Below, piece by piece: positions 1-8,625 of a DNA stretch of 64,000 nt. Origin of the DNA: Flavobacterium sp. (lineage in GTDB: Bacteria; Bacteroidota; Bacteroidia; Flavobacteriales; Flavobacteriaceae); contig JADBYA010000004.1 of the NCBI GenBank assembly GCA_020403245.1, positions 1-64,000 of the forward strand, in the 5' to 3' direction. The position numbers were made by a program, and so were the translations under genes. The notes beneath the pieces are model-generated. The model searched no databases. It was not told the DNA's origin and saw only the letters and a list, made by a program, of their open reading frames with translations. Position 1 is the stretch's first letter; each line of letters starts with the position of its first letter.

Positions 1-130
1 ACAACAAATACAATAAGAAGCACTTTGTCACACTGACACCTTAGTATTTAATTGTAATCCTAGATAATACAAATACTCTTTTTACAACAAATACAATAAA
101 AAGCACTTTGTCACACTGAGCTTGTCGAAG
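1..130. repeat. direct 36-nt repeat pair plus CTGAGCTTGTCGAAG element
   Basis: Positions 1-36 and 84-119 are the same 36-nt sequence with a single mismatch. The second copy runs into CTGAGCTTGTCGAAG (116-130), an element that recurs at 38661-38675 and, with one mismatch, at 855-869 inside the neighbouring gene. The remainder up to 236 holds no open frame I can support; it contains a small near-palindrome around 181-197. The role is unknown; such elements are usually dispersed intergenic repeats. Confidence 0.7.
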
Positions 131-236
131 TGCAAACCTCAATAGTCTATGACACCCAAAACTTCAGGACAGACTGACATCACTTTGTGAAGTGACCGCA
201 GTCAATTGAACAACTCGTCCTGACCAGTTGATTAGA

Positions 237-1481
237 TCATCGGGCAGAAACCAAAACACTCACTGCATTACCCCCAAAACCAACGGCATTAATCAACACA
301 TTTTTAATAACCCTGTCAGGGTTTGAAACCCTGACAGGGTTGGTTACAAAAGGAATACCTATAAAAGTATTGCATTGTATCATCATCAATGCCAACTCTA
401 TACTCAATATTCCCGAAGCACCAAAGGTGTGTCCTATTTTCCATTTGTTGGTAGTGAGCAAAGGGAGTTTGTCTTTAAACATTTGTTCTATCGCTTTATA
501 CTCCGAAGTGTCTCCTTTTATAGTGCCTGGAGCGTGCATTACAATAGCGTCAACTTCATCTAGAGAAACATTTTGCAACGCCATCGCCATCGATTTTTGA
601 AAGCAAATAGCGTCATCAGAAATTGAAATATTGTGCTCCAATTCATCAGTAGCATAGCCAATGCCTGTAATGTAACCCAAAGCATTTTCCTTTTCGCCCA
701 GCTCTAAACAAGCCATAGCAGCACCTTCGCCCAAGACCATGGTATTTTTGGTTTTGCTTAAATCAAAAGCTCGGCAAGGATAAGATAAAAGGTCTTCGAC
801 TGGCTTTGACTGACAGTTAATAGTATTAGGTTTTTCTATTATAGAAGTATTATACTGAGTTTGTCGAAGTGTTGCATAAATCTTTAAAGCATGCATTTGT
901 GCCAACGTAAAAGCAGTGAGTGGCGCTTCACTTCCGCCTACCAAAAATTTAGTCGTCATTCCCGATTGCAACCAAGCCACAGCATTCAACACGGCATGCA
1001 AAGCAGTGGAACACGTTATAGAATGAGATATTTCGGGGCCTTTGCTTTTCAAATCGTGCGCTACCCACGAAGAAATATTTCCTAAAGTTGTAGTAGGTGA
1101 AGTCAGGGTCGATGTTTTACCTGTTGTTATAAATTCGGAATGGTATTTTTCGAACAATTGAGTGGCACCACGAGACGATCCAATATTAATTCCAAAATCA
1201 TCGCCTTTCTGCCAACCTGCCTTTTCAATTGCTTTTCGAGAAGTTAGTATAGCCATTAAAACCGTTTCGTCTAAAGCTTTGTACTTACTATCTTCCTTGC
1301 GCAACCCATCAATTTCCTTTCTGATTTCAGCCGGAATAGTAGCCACAAATTGGCCTTTACCATTAAACTCATTAATAGTAATTAATGTTTTCGGAGAAAG
1401 ATAATTGTTCCAAATTCCTTCGGGAGTATTTCCTAAGGGAGAAAAAGAAGCGAGAGAAGTTATGGCTATTTTGTTTTTCAA
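237..1481 (-). CDS. beta-ketoacyl synthase (KAS/FabF-like) of the biotin cluster
   Basis: A 414-residue condensing enzyme of the thiolase fold, which would elongate an acyl chain on acyl carrier protein in the cytoplasm. The Cys-His-His triad is visible: cysteine in SITCSTALHA, histidine in VMHAPGTIKGD and histidine in KIGHTFGASG; the glycine-rich C-terminal NAVGFGGNA motif is intact. The start is TTG; I see no in-frame ATG just upstream. It follows bioA in the same direction after 148 nt of repeats. The position beside bioA, bioD and bioF suggests, by inference only, a role in making the pimeloyl chain. Two repeat elements lie in frame inside it: residues 381-391 are encoded exactly by a 33-bp palindrome, and about residues 205-229 lie between inverted CTTCGAC/GTCGAAG sequences. 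Confidence 0.85.
   Translation of the reverse strand: MKNKIAITSLASFSPLGNTPEGIWNNYLSPKTLITINEFNGKGQFVATIPAEIRKEIDGLRKEDSKYKALDETVLMAILTSRKAIEKAGWQKGDDFGINIGSSRGATQLFEKYHSEFITTGKTSTLTSPTTTLGNISSWVAHDLKSKGPEISHSITCSTALHAVLNAVAWLQSGMTTKFLVGGSEAPLTAFTLAQMHALKIYATLRQTQYNTSIIEKPNTINCQSKPVEDLLSYPCRAFDLSKTKNTMVLGEGAAMACLELGEKENALGYITGIGYATDELEHNISISDDAICFQKSMAMALQNVSLDEVDAIVMHAPGTIKGDTSEYKAIEQMFKDKLPLLTTNKWKIGHTFGASGILSIELALMMIQCNTFIGIPFVTNPVRVSNPDRVIKNVLINAVGFGGNAVSVLVSAR
309..341. repeat. 33-bp perfect palindrome inside the ketosynthase gene
   Basis: Two 16-nt arms, AACCCTGTCAGGGTTT and its exact reverse complement, surround one base (325). The element is 33 bp, which is 11 codons, and starts on a codon boundary, so it adds NPVRVSNPDRV between GIPFVT and IKNVL without shifting the frame. 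It resembles a dispersed palindromic repeat. Confidence 0.9.
794..869. repeat. REP-like segment inside the ketosynthase gene
   Basis: CTTCGAC at 794-800 faces GTCGAAG at 863-869, and 855-869 differs by one base from the CTGAGCTTGTCGAAG element seen at 116-130 and 38661-38675. The bracketed DNA encodes about 25 residues before the conserved YPCRAFD motif. I recall no equivalent in typical ketosynthases, so it is probably an in-frame insertion. Confidence 0.5.
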
Positions 1482-1523
1482 TGTTATGCTTGATTTTACG
1501 CAAAGGTCGCGAAGTTTTATTGT

Positions 1524-1625
1524 ATTACACAGAGATAGAAGGAGAAAAAATTAAGTTACACAGAGATTTAAAAATTGTTTTTCTCTGTGAATCTCTCTGA
1601 AAACTTGGTGTAACTCTTTGTAACA
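1524..1625. repeat. ACACAGAGA-type direct and inverted repeats
   Basis: TTACACAGAGAT occurs twice (1525-1536 and 1556-1567). CACAGAGA at 1559-1566 pairs with TCTCTGTG at 1582-1589, and GTTACAC at 1555-1561 pairs with GTGTAAC at 1608-1614. The result is a foldable repeat between bioA and the ketosynthase gene. The same CTCTGTG words occur in the tandem repeat at 4104-4476. Confidence 0.6.
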
Positions 1626-1629
1626 ATTA

Positions 1630-2901
1630 CTATATTATTTCTATAGCTTGTTCAACAATTCCATAAACTTTTTCTAGTTGCTCATCGGTAATAATATAAG
1701 GTGGAAGGATATAAACAATATTTCCTACAGGTCTCAAAATAACCCCGTTTTCAATAAAGAAATTATAAAGTTTGTTGCGCATAGTTCCATAATAACTTTC
1801 CTGGGTTTCGGTTTTTATTTCTAGCGCAAAGATGACGCCTAAAACACGAGTAGTTTTTACTTTAGGATGTTCTTTAATCTCAGTTTCAAAAGCTAGATGC
1901 TTCAAATGTATTTTTCTAATATTATCCTGCATTTCTTGACTTTCCATTAAGGCAATACTGGCCAAAGCAGCTGCACAACCTGTTGGATTAGCCGTAAAAG
2001 TATGTCCATGGAAAAGTGCTTTGTTAACATCGTCATTATAAAATCCGTCAAAGATTTCTTGAGTGAAAGTGGTTATTGCCATCGGTATCGTTCCACCGGT
2101 TAGCGCTTTTGATAAGCACATCATATCGGGTTTGTTGACCAAATAATCCGAGGCAAAGGTCTTTCCTGTTTTGCCAAAACCCGTCATCACCTCATCGGCA
2201 ATGGTAAATACCCGACGCCGTTTACAAAGAGCAATCATTTTATCTAATATTTCCGGAGAATACATCACCATTCCAGCCGCGCCTTGACAAAGGGGTTCAA
2301 AAATAAAAGCAGCAAATTCATCAGTTTCGATTAATGTTTTCAATGAATTCAAACTATTGATTTCATTACCATCAGTTGGCACAGGAATACGAACTACTTC
2401 CAACAATGAACCTTTGAATGCTTCGGTAAAAAAAGTTATTCCACTTGCTGCCATAGCGCCAAAAGTGTCACCATGAAAGGCGTCTTCAAAAGCAATAATT
2501 TTAGTTTTTTTTATGCCTTTATTATAATTGAATTGTAGTGCCGTTTTCAAAGCCACTTCCACTGCTGTAGAACCATTATCGGAAAAAAAGATTTTTTTTT
2601 GATTGCTTGGCAAAAGAGTTAGAAGTTTTTCGGACAATTCAACCGCTTTGTTATGGGTAAAACCGCCAAAAAGGACGTGCTCAAGTGTCGTTAATTGTTT
2701 ATAAATAGCATCGGCAATGACCTTATTCGAATGTCCAAAAGGATTCACCCACCAGGAAGCAATTGCATCAATATATTCTTTGCCATTTTCATCCCAAAGC
2801 AAAGCGCCTTCGCCTTTCACAATTGCAGGCAATAAACCCGTTGTTTTATGTTGCGTATAAGGATGCCAGTTGTATAGTTGGTCTTTTTCGGATAATGTCA
2901 T
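1630..2901 (-). CDS. bioA: adenosylmethionine-8-amino-7-oxononanoate aminotransferase
   Basis: This 423-residue class III aminotransferase moves an amino group from S-adenosylmethionine to 7-keto-8-aminopelargonate, giving diaminopelargonate in biotin synthesis. The N-terminal NWHPYTQHK and ASWWVNPFGHS motifs are specific to BioA. The PLP lysine lies in CLSKALTGG, preceded by the cofactor-binding aspartate of IADEVMTGFGKTG. Length and ATG start fit the family. It follows bioD after an 81-nt spacer of heptamer repeats and precedes the ketosynthase gene, all on the minus strand, so the cluster is probably one transcript. Confidence 0.95.
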   Translation of the reverse strand: MTLSEKDQLYNWHPYTQHKTTGLLPAIVKGEGALLWDENGKEYIDAIASWWVNPFGHSNKVIADAIYKQLTTLEHVLFGGFTHNKAVELSEKLLTLLPSNQKKIFFSDNGSTAVEVALKTALQFNYNKGIKKTKIIAFEDAFHGDTFGAMAASGITFFTEAFKGSLLEVVRIPVPTDGNEINSLNSLKTLIETDEFAAFIFEPLCQGAAGMVMYSPEILDKMIALCKRRRVFTIADEVMTGFGKTGKTFASDYLVNKPDMMCLSKALTGGTIPMAITTFTQEIFDGFYNDDVNKALFHGHTFTANPTGCAAALASIALMESQEMQDNIRKIHLKHLAFETEIKEHPKVKTTRVLGVIFALEIKTETQESYYGTMRNKLYNFFIENGVILRPVGNIVYILPPYIITDEQLEKVYGIVEQAIEII

Positions 2902-2916
2902 TTTTTTTTAGATAAA

Positions 2917-2990
2917 AGAAAATAGAGAATAGAAAATAGATAAATCTATATCATACTAAATCTATGTTCTATATTCTATGTTCTATGTTC
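2917..2990. repeat. two opposing heptamer tandem arrays
   Basis: Four AGAAAAT-like units (2917-2944) face four TCTATGT-like units (2961-2988), roughly complementary to each other. The second array overlaps the last bases of bioD, including its stop codon. The same 7-nt periodicity occurs at 5123-5157 and 6512-6579. Confidence 0.75.
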
Positions 2991-3606
2991 TTAAACTTAA
3001 AAGGTTTTCTCTGAATTTATCAGCATAATATTGTGTCACATTTTGGTCAAAATAAGGCTCGTTGTCAATTCTTCCAATCATTTTCGCGGCTGTTTTTTTT
3101 AGGATAATGCTTTCCGTAGCTTGATTCTCATCTCCTGAAAAAATAATGCCTGCTATGGTAATTCCTCTACTTTTCAATGCTTCAAAAGTCAACAACGTAT
3201 GATTGATGCTTCCTAAATAATGACGAGAAACGACAATAACTTTATAATCTTTTTGAATCAAATCAATGACACAATCAGTATCATTTATCGGAACTAAAAC
3301 ACCACCTGCACCTTCAATAACCAAATGATTAGTAGTCTTTGGCTCTATAATTTGTTTTAAATCAATAGTGATTCCGTCAACTGCTGCTGCATAATGCGGA
3401 CTCGCTGGTGTGTTCAATGCATAAGCGTTGGGATGAAAAACCGACTTAGCGTTGGACACTTGAGATTTCACTTTATGACTATCGGAGTTATCTAAATCTC
3501 CGGCTTGTATGGGTTTCCAATAATCGGCTTCTAAAGCTTGGGTTACTATGGCTGACGCTACGGTTTTGCCTACGTCAGTTCCAATTCCTGTGATGAATAG
3601 TTTCAT
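2983..3606 (-). CDS. bioD: dethiobiotin synthetase
   Basis: A 207-residue P-loop ATPase that closes the ureido ring of dethiobiotin from diaminopelargonate, CO2 and ATP. The N-terminal MKLFITGIGTDVGKT carries the P-loop (GTDVGKT), and YWKPIQAG and VIEGAGGVLVPI are family motifs for substrate and magnesium binding. Length is normal for bacterial BioD. It lies between the DUF2007 gene and bioA, same strand. Its last codons and stop fall within a heptamer repeat array, so the C-terminal tail probably drifts between strains. Confidence 0.95.
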   Translation of the reverse strand: MKLFITGIGTDVGKTVASAIVTQALEADYWKPIQAGDLDNSDSHKVKSQVSNAKSVFHPNAYALNTPASPHYAAAVDGITIDLKQIIEPKTTNHLVIEGAGGVLVPINDTDCVIDLIQKDYKVIVVSRHYLGSINHTLLTFEALKSRGITIAGIIFSGDENQATESIILKKTAAKMIGRIDNEPYFDQNVTQYYADKFRENLLSLRT

Positions 3607-3683
3607 GATTTTTATTTAGCAGTAAAGTTCGCAAAGTTTGGAACACAGATGACACAGATTTAAATAATTCTAACAGATTATTA

Positions 3684-4094
3684 TTAATTAAATTCCAATT
3701 TACAACCGCCACATTTGTATTTATGCTTTACGCTAAACGGCGCTATATAAAAAAGAATGAAAAACGCAAAAGACATAAAAGACTTCCAATCTTTGATAGA
3801 AGTTACCATATCAATTTGTTCATTTCCACATTTTGGGCATACAATCGGTTGATTTTCATCATCAACAGCAAACAAGCTTACTTCACCTAGAACTTCTTCT
3901 GCTCTTTTATAATCTTCTGTTTTGACAAACAATTTTACACCGCCTACTGCATTACTGTATAGCGGGTTAGAGTCAATAATGTTATTGTCTCTTAAAAAAA
4001 CTTCAATCCCTCGGCTTTCTAATTTACCTTGAAATATGATGGCTTCGCTGGTGTATTGAAATCGTCGAAGTAAAGTGAATTTTTCCTGTTCCAT
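3684..4094 (-). CDS. DUF2007-type signal-transducing-like protein with zinc ribbon
   Basis: A 136-residue protein. Residues 1-75 match the DUF2007 pattern (FTLLRRFQYTSEAIIFQGKL, then GGVKLFVKTEDYKRAEEVL), a small ferredoxin-like alpha/beta domain. A CPKC pair near residue 86 and a CGGC pair near residue 128 form a probable zinc ribbon split by one hydrophobic segment (about residues 108-122). The molecular function of the family is not known to me. It sits inside the biotin cluster between bioF and bioD, but I see nothing linking it to biotin synthesis. Confidence 0.75.
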   Translation of the reverse strand: MEQEKFTLLRRFQYTSEAIIFQGKLESRGIEVFLRDNNIIDSNPLYSNAVGGVKLFVKTEDYKRAEEVLGEVSLFAVDDENQPIVCPKCGNEQIDMVTSIKDWKSFMSFAFFILFYIAPFSVKHKYKCGGCKLEFN

Positions 4095-4103
4095 AATTTA
4101 GTT

Positions 4104-4476
4104 CACAAAAGTACACAACAATTCCAAGATATTTTAGATTTCATTTTTTAAGATTCACGGAGTTAATTTATAGCTCAGTGTATCTCCTTTTTCTCTGTGT
4201 GTCTCTGTGAAATTAAAACACAAAAGTACACAACAATTCCAAGACATCTAAGGTTTCCTTTTTTAAGTTTCACTGAGATTCACGGAGTTAATTTATAACT
4301 CAGTGTATCTCCTTTTTCTCTGTGTGTCTCTGTGAAATTAAAACACAAAAGCACACAACAATTCCAAGATATTTTAGATTTCATTTTTTAAGACTCACGG
4401 AGTTAATTTATAGCTCAGTGTATCTCCTTTTTCTCTGTGTGTCTCTGTGAAATTAAAACACAAAAGTACACAACAA
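4104..4476. repeat. three tandem copies of a ~115-bp repeat ending inside bioF
   Basis: Units begin at 4104, 4219 and 4344 with CACAAAAGTACACAACAATT or a one-base variant; the lengths are 115, 125 and 115 nt. The middle unit has ten extra bases around TTTCACTGAGATTCACGG. A fourth, partial copy (4459-4476) forms the last codons of bioF. Within each unit TTCACGGAG faces CTCTGTGTGTCTCTGTGAA, so each could fold. The 358-nt gap between bioF and the DUF2007 gene is filled by this repeat and holds no gene. Confidence 0.9.
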
Positions 4477-5631
4477 CTGCAAAACTTCTGAGATTTCGGT
4501 TTCCGAATTATAGCTATGCAGGCAAAAACGCAAACGTTCTTGTCCTTCGGGAACCGTTGGTGATAAAATTGGCCGAACATCAAATCCGCTTTTTTTGAGT
4601 TGATCAGCAATATTTTTTACTCTTTGATTCCCTGGAATGATAGCACATTGAATGGCCGACTTACTGTAGATGAACAGTGGTTTTAGCCCCAATCGGTTTT
4701 TCTCATGATTGAAGTGAGTGATATTATTTTTTAGTGCCTTCAAGGCATTTTGTTCTTTTGTCAAATGATGATAGGCAATCCAAATAGTGGCCACTGAATG
4801 AGGAGAAAGTCCTGTGGTATAAATAAAACTTCGGGCAAAGTTGACCAAATAGCTTTTCAATTCGGCACTACCTAAAATAGCGGCGCCGTGACAACCCAAT
4901 CCTTTTCCGAAAGTCATGATGCGGGCAAAAACTTTGTCTTGCAATCCAAAACTTTGCACAACACCTTCTCCTCCCGAAGTTTTGGGACTGCCAAAAACGC
5001 CTAGAGCGTGTGCTTCATCAATGACTAAATAACAATTGTGTTTTTCGGAAAGTTGGACAAGTTGTTCCAGATTTGGTGTGTCACCATCCATAGAAAAAAC
5101 TGATTCGGTAACAATGTAAAAAGCTGGGAGCTGGGAGCTGGAAGTTGGAAGTTGAATGCTGTGTCTTTGAAGCAACTTTTTTAAATCATCAATATCATTA
5201 TGCTGAAATTTAAAACTCTTGGCGTTGCTCATTTGAATACCGTCTCGGATTGAAGCATGACACAATTCGTCATAAAGAATAATATCACTACGTTGTGGCA
5301 CTGCACTAAAAAACCCAATATTAGCATCATACCCCGAATTGAAAATTAAAGCTGTTTCGGTTTGATGGAATTGGGCAATAAAATCTTCGGTTTGTTGGTA
5401 TAATTGATGGTTTCCTGACAGTAATCGTGAACCTGTGGCTCCGTTTACTTTTATGTTTTGGCTTACTAAAAGCTGGTGTGTTTCTTCAAATATAGTTTCG
5501 CTTTTGGCAAAACCTAAGTAATCATTAGAAGCAAAATCAATTAAACTATTGGAAAAAGGTAATTCCCGCAAGGCATTGTTTGCTTCGCGTTGTTGGAGTT
5601 TTTGTTTTAGTGATTTTGGAAAATTTTTCAT
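4453..5631 (-). CDS. bioF: 8-amino-7-oxononanoate synthase
   Basis: A 392-residue PLP enzyme of the alpha-oxoamine synthase family that condenses pimeloyl thioester with alanine, the first committed step of biotin ring assembly. The DFASNDYLG entry motif, the GATGSRLLSG substrate loop, DEAHALGVFG and the PLP lysine in TFGKGLGCHG are all present. Its start overlaps the stop of the upstream membrane-protein gene by four bases (ATGA), suggesting coupled translation. Two features are odd. Residues about 159-170 (LPTSSSQLPA) come from a five-unit heptamer repeat, and the C-terminal CTFVF is encoded by the tandem repeat that fills the downstream gap. Confidence 0.93.
   Translation of the reverse strand: MKNFPKSLKQKLQQREANNALRELPFSNSLIDFASNDYLGFAKSETIFEETHQLLVSQNIKVNGATGSRLLSGNHQLYQQTEDFIAQFHQTETALIFNSGYDANIGFFSAVPQRSDIILYDELCHASIRDGIQMSNAKSFKFQHNDIDDLKKLLQRHSIQLPTSSSQLPAFYIVTESVFSMDGDTPNLEQLVQLSEKHNCYLVIDEAHALGVFGSPKTSGGEGVVQSFGLQDKVFARIMTFGKGLGCHGAAILGSAELKSYLVNFARSFIYTTGLSPHSVATIWIAYHHLTKEQNALKALKNNITHFNHEKNRLGLKPLFIYSKSAIQCAIIPGNQRVKNIADQLKKSGFDVRPILSPTVPEGQERLRFCLHSYNSETEISEVLQLLCTFVF
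5123..5157. repeat. heptamer tandem repeat inside bioF
   Basis: Five 7-nt units read GCTGGGA, GCTGGGA, GCTGGAA, GTTGGAA, GTTGAAT. The array is coding (bioF residues about 159-170). Since seven is not a multiple of three, gain or loss of one unit would shift the bioF frame. Confidence 0.85.
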
Positions 5632-6155
5632 AACTGAGATTTATCAATCCATTTAGAATTTCCTTTTTTGGTTGCATCGAGTAAATCTATGTTAAGCTTT
5701 TTAATTACTTGAGCAGCAAACTCGAATGCAGTTTGACTATCTTCAAACATATACATTTTATAATGCTTATTTTTGCTATACCACAGATTTACTTCATATT
5801 GTTCCTTATTGTTAAAAAAAACGGAAACATATTCTAATTCTGGAACCACAGTAGTTACTTTTCTAGAAAAGGGACCAACCATATATACTGATATTAGTTT
5901 GTTTTTGTCTATATCAATTAAAATGTTTTTTGTTATTGAAAAAGAAATTCCACCAGCTAAAGACAAAGTTGCATATTTGATTAAATACGCTATGTATTTT
6001 GGATTTATATCATCTACTTCATATTTGTAGAATGTAATGAAAATTACATAAAACCAATAAATCATAGAAGAAAAAAATAATGATGCTATAATAATTTTCC
6101 ACCAGGGTAATTTACCCTGAGATACTATTAGTTCGTACTCGTTAACTTGTTCCAT
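5628..6155 (-). CDS. small membrane protein of unknown function upstream of bioF
   Basis: I do not recognise the family. From the ATG at 6155 the protein has 175 residues, beginning MEQVNEYELIVSQGK. Two hydrophobic segments (about residues 18-40 and 55-75 by eye) are followed by a soluble domain resembling a PH-like fold (VYMVGPFSRKVTTVVPELEYVSVFF, then NLWYSKNKHYKMYMF). The open frame extends 15 codons further upstream, but that part lies within the atpDC terminator, so I chose the internal ATG. The stop overlaps the bioF start (ATGA). Confidence 0.7.
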   Translation of the reverse strand: MEQVNEYELIVSQGKLPWWKIIIASLFFSSMIYWFYVIFITFYKYEVDDINPKYIAYLIKYATLSLAGGISFSITKNILIDIDKNKLISVYMVGPFSRKVTTVVPELEYVSVFFNNKEQYEVNLWYSKNKHYKMYMFEDSQTAFEFAAQVIKKLNIDLLDATKKGNSKWIDKSQL

Positions 6156-6160
6156 TATCC

Positions 6161-6197
6161 AAAAATAAAAAAAGCCCAACAATAATGTTGGGCTTTT
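6161..6197 (-). terminator. intrinsic terminator of atpD-atpC
   Basis: AAAAGCCCAAC (6170-6180) pairs perfectly with GTTGGGCTTTT (6187-6197) around a six-base loop. Read on the minus strand, the stem is followed by a run of T. It lies just beyond the atpC stop codon. Confidence 0.9.
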
Positions 6198-6216
6198 CAC
6201 TTTTATTTTAAAAGTC

Positions 6217-6498
6217 TTAGTCAGCTAAAACAATTACCTTATTGTCTTTCATTTCGATAGTTCCTGAATTGATTTCCAAAAGGTAGTTTTGATCGTTTAC
6301 TTTGGTAAATTTATCAGCTACTTCTTTTTGAATATTAAAACTAGTGGCTTCAATTTTAACAACACCGTGTTTTAAAATAGAAACGATTGGGGCGTGGTTA
6401 TTCAATACTTGAAACGAACCGCTAACTCCAGGTAAAGAGACCGAAGTAACTTCGCCTTTGAATAATGTAGCTTCTGGTGATACTATTTCTAAAATCAT
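6217..6498 (-). CDS. atpC: F1 ATP synthase epsilon subunit, short form
   Basis: A 93-residue protein equal to the N-terminal beta-sandwich of the epsilon subunit in the central stalk of F1. MILEIVSPEATLFKGEVTSVSLPGVSGSF and FQVLNNHAPIVSIL (split here) are the family landmarks. The C-terminal helical hairpin that acts as an inhibitory brake in Escherichia coli epsilon (about 139 residues) is missing; this short form is usual for Bacteroidota as I know it. It follows atpD after 82 nt of heptamer repeats and ends at a strong terminator. Confidence 0.93.
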   Translation of the reverse strand: MILEIVSPEATLFKGEVTSVSLPGVSGSFQVLNNHAPIVSILKHGVVKIEATSFNIQKEVADKFTKVNDQNYLLEINSGTIEMKDNKVIVLAD

Positions 6499-6511
6499 AC
6501 TTTTTGAGTTA

Positions 6512-6579
6512 GAAGAGGGAAGAGGGAAGAGGGAAGAGAAGATTTAACTTCTAACTTCTGACTTCTGACTTCCAACTTA
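6512..6579. repeat. two heptamer arrays between atpD and atpC
   Basis: Four GAAGAGG-like units (6512-6539) are followed by four ACTTCTG-like units and a partial fifth (6547-6579). The two arrays are roughly complementary, so the atpD-atpC message may fold here. The style matches the arrays at 2917-2990 and inside bioF. Confidence 0.8.
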
Positions 6580-6580
6580 A

Positions 6581-8095
<1,515 letters not shown>

Positions 8096-8308
8096 TTATG
8101 TATTTAGCTCCACCCAACCCCTCTAGAGGAGAGGAGAAAGAGAAATTTAACAGATTTAACCTTGTTTTTTCAGAGCGCAAAGATAATTTTTATAAATCGA
8201 ATTATCAATTATTATTTTATAAAAAAAGCATATTTTTTTATTGATACTGTAAAACAAAAAAACCACCCTATAAAAATAGAATGGTTGTTAGAATAAAATT
8301 AAAATTTT

Positions 8309-8473
8309 CTACAGAGTTGCAGGAAATAAAATTCCATATTGTCCTAAATTGACTCCTTTAAAATTGGAACCATTTTTGGCATTGATGGCTTCTAAAAATT
8401 TATTTGCAATTAACGCATATCCTTTTGGAATTGGATGAACATCGTCTAAAGAGAAGGAATTACCAGTAACATA
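8309..8473 (-). pseudogene. C-terminal remnant of an SGNH/GDSL hydrolase gene
   Basis: A 54-codon open stretch ends at a TAG stop (8309-8311) and is closed upstream by another TAG (8474-8476). It reads NSFSLDDVHPIPKGYALIANKF and onward (shown in part). This matches the C-terminal end of the intact SGNH gene just upstream on the same strand (WDGIHITARANAYIANQF), including the catalytic Asp-x-x-His block. The rest of the gene is absent. It is a decayed tandem paralogue. I see nothing else in 8093-8308 or 8477-8580. Confidence 0.75.
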
Positions 8474-8581
8474 CTAGAAGTAACAAAAAAATTATTCGTT
8501 ATAATTCTAATTCATTCGTAAGCTCAAAAGCCGAAAAGGTAAGCGATTAATAATTAGAAGCCTTACCCTCAAATGGAAATG

Positions 8582-8606
8582 AAAAACCCCACAAATTGTG
8601 GGGTTT
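8582..8606 (-). terminator. intrinsic terminator after the SGNH hydrolase gene
   Basis: AAACCCCACAA and TTGTGGGGTTT form an 11-bp perfect inverted repeat around one base. On the minus strand it ends in a T run, 20 bp past the hydrolase stop. It separates the intact gene from its remnant paralogue. Confidence 0.85.
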
Positions 8607-8625
8607 AAACGTTTAAACTTCTTCT

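Noticed and set aside
4395..4610. Open frame through the 115-bp repeat
   Set aside because: It is antiparallel-frame noise from repeat DNA and the bioF 3' end on the same strand, with no protein-like composition.
5628..6200. Longer start (15 extra codons) for the membrane protein before bioF
   Set aside because: The extra codons are the atpDC terminator hairpin; the ATG at 6155 lies beyond it.
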